A DNA stretch of 26,622 nt from Bacteroidetes bacterium UBA1947. Lineage in GTDB: Bacteria; Bacteroidota; Bacteroidia; Chitinophagales; Chitinophagaceae. The notes beneath the pieces were generated by a model. The model had not been told where the DNA came from. It saw nothing but the letters and a program-made list of their open reading frames with translations, and searched no databases. The DNA is taken from positions 1-26,622 of the forward strand of contig DDET01000025.1 of the NCBI GenBank assembly GCA_002336915.1, given 5' to 3'. Below, piece after piece: positions 22,511 to 26,622 of this stretch. A program made the position numbers and the translations under genes. The stretch's first letter is position 1. Each line of letters opens with the position of its first letter.

Positions 22511-25048
22511 ATGCGCAGCATTACTGAACAAATAAATGGCTTGACAGATAAGCAGGCTGCCGAAAAATTATCAAATGAAGGCGCCAATGAACTCGCAAGC
22601 GCTGGTCCGAAATCGTTTGGACGGATTGCGCTTGATGTGCTCAAAGAACCCATGGTCATCCTCCTGGTAAGCTGTGGAACACTATACCTTATCCTCGGAA
22701 GTGTCAGCGAAAGCATGTCGCTTATCGCGGGCATTATATTGGTCATCGGGATCACTTTGTACCAGGAACGAAAGACCGAAAAAGCACTGGAAGCTTTAAG
22801 AAAATTAGCCAGCCCGAAAGCCACTGTGATCAGGGACGGCATAAAAAAGAAGATACCCGGTCGTGAGGTCGTTACCGGGGATGTCATTGTTATCGACGAA
22901 GGCAACAACATACCTGCCGATGCTTTGCTGCTGCAGTCGTCGCATATGATGGTCGATGAATCAATACTAACAGGTGAATCACTCCCGGTAAAGAAGGAAC
23001 CACATAGGGCAGATCAGGTTTCGCCGGAGGCGGAACCTGTCTCTTTGCTTTATAGCGGCACTATGGTGGTTAACGGCACGGGCATAGCCCGGGTACTTGC
23101 TACCGGGATCACTACAGAGTTGGGTAAAATAGGCCAGTCCCTAAAAACGATGCAGGACGAAAAAACGCCCCTCCAGGTCGAAATGAGTCGCCTGGTAAGA
23201 ATAATGGCCATATCCGGCATCGCTCTGTGCTTACTGCTGGTACTGGTTTACTATATCACCAAGAGCAACTTCATTGATGGTTTACTCGCAGGCCTGGCCC
23301 TGGCTATGGCGATGCTCCCGGAAGAATTTCCTATTGTATTCACCATATTTATGGCCCTGGGTGCATGGCGAATGTCCAAATGGAAAGTATTGGTAAGAAA
23401 GCCGTCCTCTATAGAGGCTTTGGGAACTATTACGGTACTTTGTACAGATAAAACGGGAACTATCACCCAGAACAAAATGCAGGTCAGCAAGCTGTATGCC
23501 GGCAAGGAATACCATCCTGTCAATTATGACCCCGGGGCCGAAATACCGGAGGCGTTTCATGAACTGGTTGAGTATAGCATACTGGCGAGCAGGAATGATC
23601 CATTTGACCCAATGGAAAAATCAATTCACAAATTGGGTGAATTGAAACTTGCAGGCACAGCGCATATACACACAGACTGGCAAATGGTCAGGGAATATCC
23701 ACTGTCTGCTGATCTGCCCGCCATGTCCATGGTTTACACGCAAAAGAGGCTTGCCGGTAATACGGTTGCTGCGAAAGGGGCACCCGAAGCTATCTTCACA
23801 TTATGTAAGCTACCCATTGAAGAACAAAAAGAAATTTCCGCAGTTGTAAGGCGGATGGCATCACAGGGACTAAGAGTTCTGGCTGTGGCCAAAGCACAGG
23901 CAACTGCGCTTCCTTTGCCGCACGCACAACAGGATTTTGATTTCGTTTTTTGCGGGCTGATCGGCTTGTCTGACCCCGTCAGGGCCGAGATACCGCAAGC
24001 GGTAAAAGATTGTCATACAGCCGGCATACGGGTCATACTAATAACGGGAGACTACCCGGTAACTGCCCAGAACATTGCGGCAGAGGCCGGCATACATAAC
24101 CCTGATGAAGTTATCACAGGTAAGGAACTTGAATTAATGTCCGGGCCCTTGCTTGCGGAAAAAATAAAAACGGTAAATGTCTTTGCGCGCATAAAACCGG
24201 AACAAAAACTACTGATAGTAAATGCCCTGAAGGGCAATGGTGAGATCGTTGCCATGACAGGTGACGGCGTCAATGATGCACCCGCCCTTAAAGCCGCACA
24301 TGTCGGTATCTCTATGGGCGAAAAAGGCACTGATGTGGCGCGCGCGGCATCATCCCTTGTTCTGCTTGATGACAATTTCGCTTCTATAGTTTCGGCGATC
24401 AAAATGGGCAGAAGGATATTTGACAACCTTCAAAAAGCATTTAGTTATATTTTATCAATACACATTCCCATCGCGGGCCTGGCCCTTATTCCTGCCATCA
24501 TCCCGGGACTGCCTGTCTTATTATGGCCCATACACATCGCCTTCCATGAATTGGTGATCGACCCCATATCTTCGGTCGTATTCGAGCAGGAAGGTGAGGA
24601 ACATAACATAATGAACAGACCGCCGCGTAAGAAAGGAAAAAAATTCTTCAGCAACAGGAAGATCGCGTATAGCATCATCCAGGGGGCCATCGCTCTTGGC
24701 ATCGTGCTCAATATATACTTTACGGGACTCTATTACCATTTACCCGAAAGATCACTTCGTGCGGCATCATTCACTTCTTTAGTGTTGATAAACCTGTTTC
24801 TTGCCTTGTCCAATCTTTCAAAATACCGTTCTGTCATCGCGATAGTAAGGCATCCCAACACGGCGGTAAAATGGATACTCGGCGCTGTTTGCTTTATATT
24901 GGTGCTCATCCTTACCATCCCGGGCATCCGTACTGTGTTCATGTTCGAAACTTTCTCCTTCAGGTACTTGTTATTCATATTGACCTGCACTCTTGTTGGC
25001 ACTGTACTATTTGAATTGATGAAATACGCTTACTACAGGAAACGGTAA
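22511..25048 (+). CDS. P-type cation-transporting ATPase, P2-like
   Basis: Ion pump of 845 residues with the P2-type order of domains. The actuator TGES is at 154-157, the phosphorylated Asp313 in DKTGT, the nucleotide-domain KGAPE at about 425, and the hinge TGDGVNDAP in the HAD domain, with six C-terminal helices. Ion-site helices differ from SERCA: M4 reads PEEFP (270-274) for PEGLP, M5 reads LSIHIPIAG without the site-I Glu, and M6 reads ELVIDP where SERCA has NLVTDG, keeping the Asp. It is thus related to Ca2+ and Mg2+/H+ pumps, but its ion cannot be named. Its stop is followed by a strong palindromic terminator. Regulation is by the divergent dyad promoter upstream. Confidence 0.93.
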   Translation: MRSITEQINGLTDKQAAEKLSNEGANELASAGPKSFGRIALDVLKEPMVILLVSCGTLYLILGSVSESMSLIAGIILVIGITLYQERKTEKALEALRKLASPKATVIRDGIKKKIPGREVVTGDVIVIDEGNNIPADALLLQSSHMMVDESILTGESLPVKKEPHRADQVSPEAEPVSLLYSGTMVVNGTGIARVLATGITTELGKIGQSLKTMQDEKTPLQVEMSRLVRIMAISGIALCLLLVLVYYITKSNFIDGLLAGLALAMAMLPEEFPIVFTIFMALGAWRMSKWKVLVRKPSSIEALGTITVLCTDKTGTITQNKMQVSKLYAGKEYHPVNYDPGAEIPEAFHELVEYSILASRNDPFDPMEKSIHKLGELKLAGTAHIHTDWQMVREYPLSADLPAMSMVYTQKRLAGNTVAAKGAPEAIFTLCKLPIEEQKEISAVVRRMASQGLRVLAVAKAQATALPLPHAQQDFDFVFCGLIGLSDPVRAEIPQAVKDCHTAGIRVILITGDYPVTAQNIAAEAGIHNPDEVITGKELELMSGPLLAEKIKTVNVFARIKPEQKLLIVNALKGNGEIVAMTGDGVNDAPALKAAHVGISMGEKGTDVARAASSLVLLDDNFASIVSAIKMGRRIFDNLQKAFSYILSIHIPIAGLALIPAIIPGLPVLLWPIHIAFHELVIDPISSVVFEQEGEEHNIMNRPPRKKGKKFFSNRKIAYSIIQGAIALGIVLNIYFTGLYYHLPERSLRAASFTSLVLINLFLALSNLSKYRSVIAIVRHPNTAVKWILGAVCFILVLILTIPGIRTVFMFETFSFRYLLFILTCTLVGTVLFELMKYAYYRKR

Positions 25049-25072
25049 ATTCCCGGACCTGTTTATTATGGC

Positions 25073-25110
25073 AACATTAAAGGCGGCCCGGCCGGGCCGC
25101 CTTTAATGTT
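25073..25110. terminator. Bidirectional terminator, perfect 19-bp inverted repeat
   Basis: A 38-bp perfect palindrome with outer arms AACATTAAAGG / CCTTTAATGTT and a GC-only core centred on 25091/25092. It stands between converging genes, 24 nt after the ATPase stop and 27 nt before the stop of the bactofilin-like gene. A-rich left and T-rich right flanks suit termination in both directions. Confidence 0.88.
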
Positions 25111-25137
25111 TACTGTTGGTAGGAATTTTATCTTCTG

Positions 25138-26316
25138 TTAAGATGCAACTCGTGCCCCACGTTTAATATTAACAAGGATGGCACCAAATGCAGCAGCCGT
25201 AACCAGTAGTACAGCAAACCAGCCGATAAAAGGAGGAACTGTGGAAAGGAATTTGAAACCTATGAACAATAGAAAGGCAAACAATATAAGCTTACCGTTT
25301 CCCCAATTGAATTTAAACCTCATGTTGAGCCAGTTCGAAGCCACCACTGAAGTAATAGCCAAACTAAATGCAAGCAGTACTCCGAATAACACCAGTACAA
25401 CAATGCCCAAAGGGATGCCTACTAATGAAATGAATAGTATTGCAGCCCCTATAGGCACTAGTAAAAAGAAAAGTACCCCTTTGCCTAATGATCTTCCGGG
25501 CTGTGCTACGGCCGAGGCTCCCGCAGCAGCCATTAGTTTCGCGAAACCGAGTTGTATGACAACGATAACGGTAAGTACCGCCGCCAGGTACCATAGTACC
25601 AGCATCAAAGAGGCAAAACCGAAATAAACCCATTTCTTCGTTTCTATCTTTATCCCGGGATCATAAACAGGGGCAGCGCCAAACACTGCATGTTTAAAAT
25701 CCACCTTGTTATCAGGTGTCCAGTAGCGTATACTGTCATTGAAAACAGCATTGTTCCCTATTAACAAAGTATTGGCGGACAGTGTCGCAGCCCCCCTTAC
25801 AATGCCGTTGATCGTTATTGTGCCGCTCTTACTTCTTACCTCATCCTCCGCCCTGGCATTCAGTGTCAGCTCCCCGGCATTAGCAAGTATCCTTCCCTTC
25901 ACTAGCCCGTTGATCGTAACCGTACCACCGGCCAGCAATATGCCTCCGGAAATAACAGTCTTGCTATTGGTAGTTATCTCGCCACCCGCCACCACGAGAT
26001 CTCCACCCAGGCTGCCGTTTATATGTATCTTACCACCACCGCAACGAAGGTGCCCGCGGGTGTAGCCATTTACAGACAGGTCGCCGCCTGCCATAAATAT
26101 ACTGCCCGTAACAGTGTCATTGATAATGATGGTGCCGCCACATATTACCACGTCGCCATGCACGGGTGCATCTATTCTGATAGTGCCGCCCGATATATAG
26201 AGGTCTTCGTTGGTGGTCTGGCTTATCACCACTTCACTGCCGTATACGGGTAAAAAGGCTGCCCTGCCCTTGAACGAAAGCAATGCGAGGCAAATGATCG
26301 ATAAAATATTTTTCAT
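25138..26316 (-). CDS. Bactofilin-like beta-helix membrane protein (polymer-forming domain)
   Basis: A 392-residue envelope protein with a signal peptide (about 1-19), a right-handed beta-helix of about nine repeats of roughly 17 residues (about 40-195), and four hydrophobic segments in the C-terminal half (about 230-260, 283-330, 343-362, 365-385). Each repeat has the form hydrophobic-x-x-x-GG-x-[IVL]-x-[IVL]-N-x-x-V-x-G, as in DVVICGGTIIINDTVTG and GILLAGGTVTINGLVKG, which is the bactofilin / polymer-forming cytoskeletal pattern. Cytosolic bactofilins lack a signal peptide, so this fusion points to a surface- or periplasm-facing beta-helix anchored by a membrane domain. It begins 27 nt after the universal stress gene stop and probably shares its message. 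Function unknown. Confidence 0.8.
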   Translation of the reverse strand: MKNILSIICLALLSFKGRAAFLPVYGSEVVISQTTNEDLYISGGTIRIDAPVHGDVVICGGTIIINDTVTGSIFMAGGDLSVNGYTRGHLRCGGGKIHINGSLGGDLVVAGGEITTNSKTVISGGILLAGGTVTINGLVKGRILANAGELTLNARAEDEVRSKSGTITINGIVRGAATLSANTLLIGNNAVFNDSIRYWTPDNKVDFKHAVFGAAPVYDPGIKIETKKWVYFGFASLMLVLWYLAAVLTVIVVIQLGFAKLMAAAGASAVAQPGRSLGKGVLFFLLVPIGAAILFISLVGIPLGIVVLVLFGVLLAFSLAITSVVASNWLNMRFKFNWGNGKLILFAFLLFIGFKFLSTVPPFIGWFAVLLVTAAAFGAILVNIKRGARVAS

Positions 26317-26343
26317 AACCTTTATTTTGATGATGAGTATATA

Positions 26344-26622
26344 TTATTTGTGGGCTACAAATACTGGTACCCGGTGGCTCTTGATCAGGTCCTCGGCAAA
26401 GCTCTTCCTGAAGAACTCAGAAAATGCAGAGCGATCATATGAACCTGTAACCACGAGCGATTTATTTCTTGCCGCCATCCAGTCCGTAAAATCGTCTTTA
26501 CTACCCGTAGAAAAAGTCATCATCGCCAGGTCATTAAAATGCCTGGGAGCAAGTTCTTTAATATAGCTTTCATCAGGCAGTTCATCGTCCATGCCCCCGG
26601 CATAAACCAGCAAAGTGCTTTT
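26344..26622 (-). CDS. Universal stress protein (UspA family), 5' end outside window
   Basis: C-terminal part of a UspA-family protein; the reading frame continues without a stop to the window edge, so the start lies beyond 26622. The final KSLVVTGSYDRSAFSEFF...DLIKSHRVPVFVAHK has the USP ending with a G-S-Y-x-R-S variant of the ATP-binding G-x-x-G-x-S motif, followed by the last helix and the strand PVFVAHK. Bacteroidota USPs often have two tandem domains; only one can be seen here. It lies upstream of the bactofilin-like gene on the same strand with a 27-nt gap. Its promoter, outside the window, would be an informative test for the tandem-dyad regulon. Confidence 0.88.
   Translation of the reverse strand, partial: KSTLLVYAGGMDDELPDESYIKELAPRHFNDLAMMTFSTGSKDDFTDWMAARNKSLVVTGSYDRSAFSEFFRKSFAEDLIKSHRVPVFVAHK

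Noticed and set aside
25073..25110. Perfect palindrome as an operator or recombination site
   Set aside because: Its place between two converging stops, GC-rich core and A/T flanks are fully explained by a bidirectional terminator.

Overview
The window looks like chromosomal DNA from a Bacteroidota species, probably Chitinophagaceae or a close relative. The secreted peptidase ends in a type IX secretion (Por) tail. Promoter-like -7 boxes resemble the Bacteroidota TAnnTTTG type, and most starts lack a Shine-Dalgarno sequence. Genes are tightly packed. I see no rRNA, tRNA, CRISPR array, transposase or phage gene.

Left part (1-13.1 kb). A 5'-truncated PfkB-family sugar kinase (+) converges on a long minus-strand run. 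In transcription order the run is: M14 carboxypeptidase with a T9SS tail (10700-13093), DegT/DnrJ sugar aminotransferase, TMTC-like GT-C membrane protein with TPRs, dedicated acyl carrier protein, two KASIII (FabH-like) synthases, FabG-like SDR, GT2 polyprenyl-phosphate-type glycosyltransferase, GNAT transferase, and two tandem paralogous Asp/Asn beta-hydroxylase (LpxO-like) genes. Several junctions overlap (ATGA, TAATG). The last ten genes read as a pathway that makes an amino sugar, builds and hydroxylates a custom acyl group, and moves the sugar through a lipid-linked donor. That is inference from gene content.

Right part (13.1-26.6 kb). This is a stress and envelope island: PagL-like lipid A deacylase, baeRF (eRF1-like) protein, Hsp20, FtsH with a phospholipase-D/cardiolipin-synthase-like gene, a divergent MlaE-MlaF-MlaD-DUF457 operon, a P2-like cation ATPase, a bactofilin-like beta-helix membrane protein, and a truncated universal stress protein.

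Main discovery. Five intergenic regions in the right part (before pagL-like, baeRF, hsp20, ftsH and the ATPase) each carry two tandem dyads of the form TGA-N6-TCA (best consensus TGAYN4RTCA, CRP/FNR-family type). Centre-to-centre spacing is exactly 22 bp in all five. The proximal dyad ends 21-22 nt before a TAnnTTTG-like box, which puts dyad centres near -41.5 and -63.5. At the ATPase/mla divergent region the same pair also faces a box on the opposite strand at the same spacing, so it may drive both operons. I found no such pair in the intergenic gaps of the left part. The right part is therefore best read as one co-regulated CRP/FNR-type stress regulon (chaperone, protease, USP, ion pump, outer-membrane lipid remodelling), reminiscent of hypoxia or dormancy regulons elsewhere. 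The regulator is not encoded in the window.
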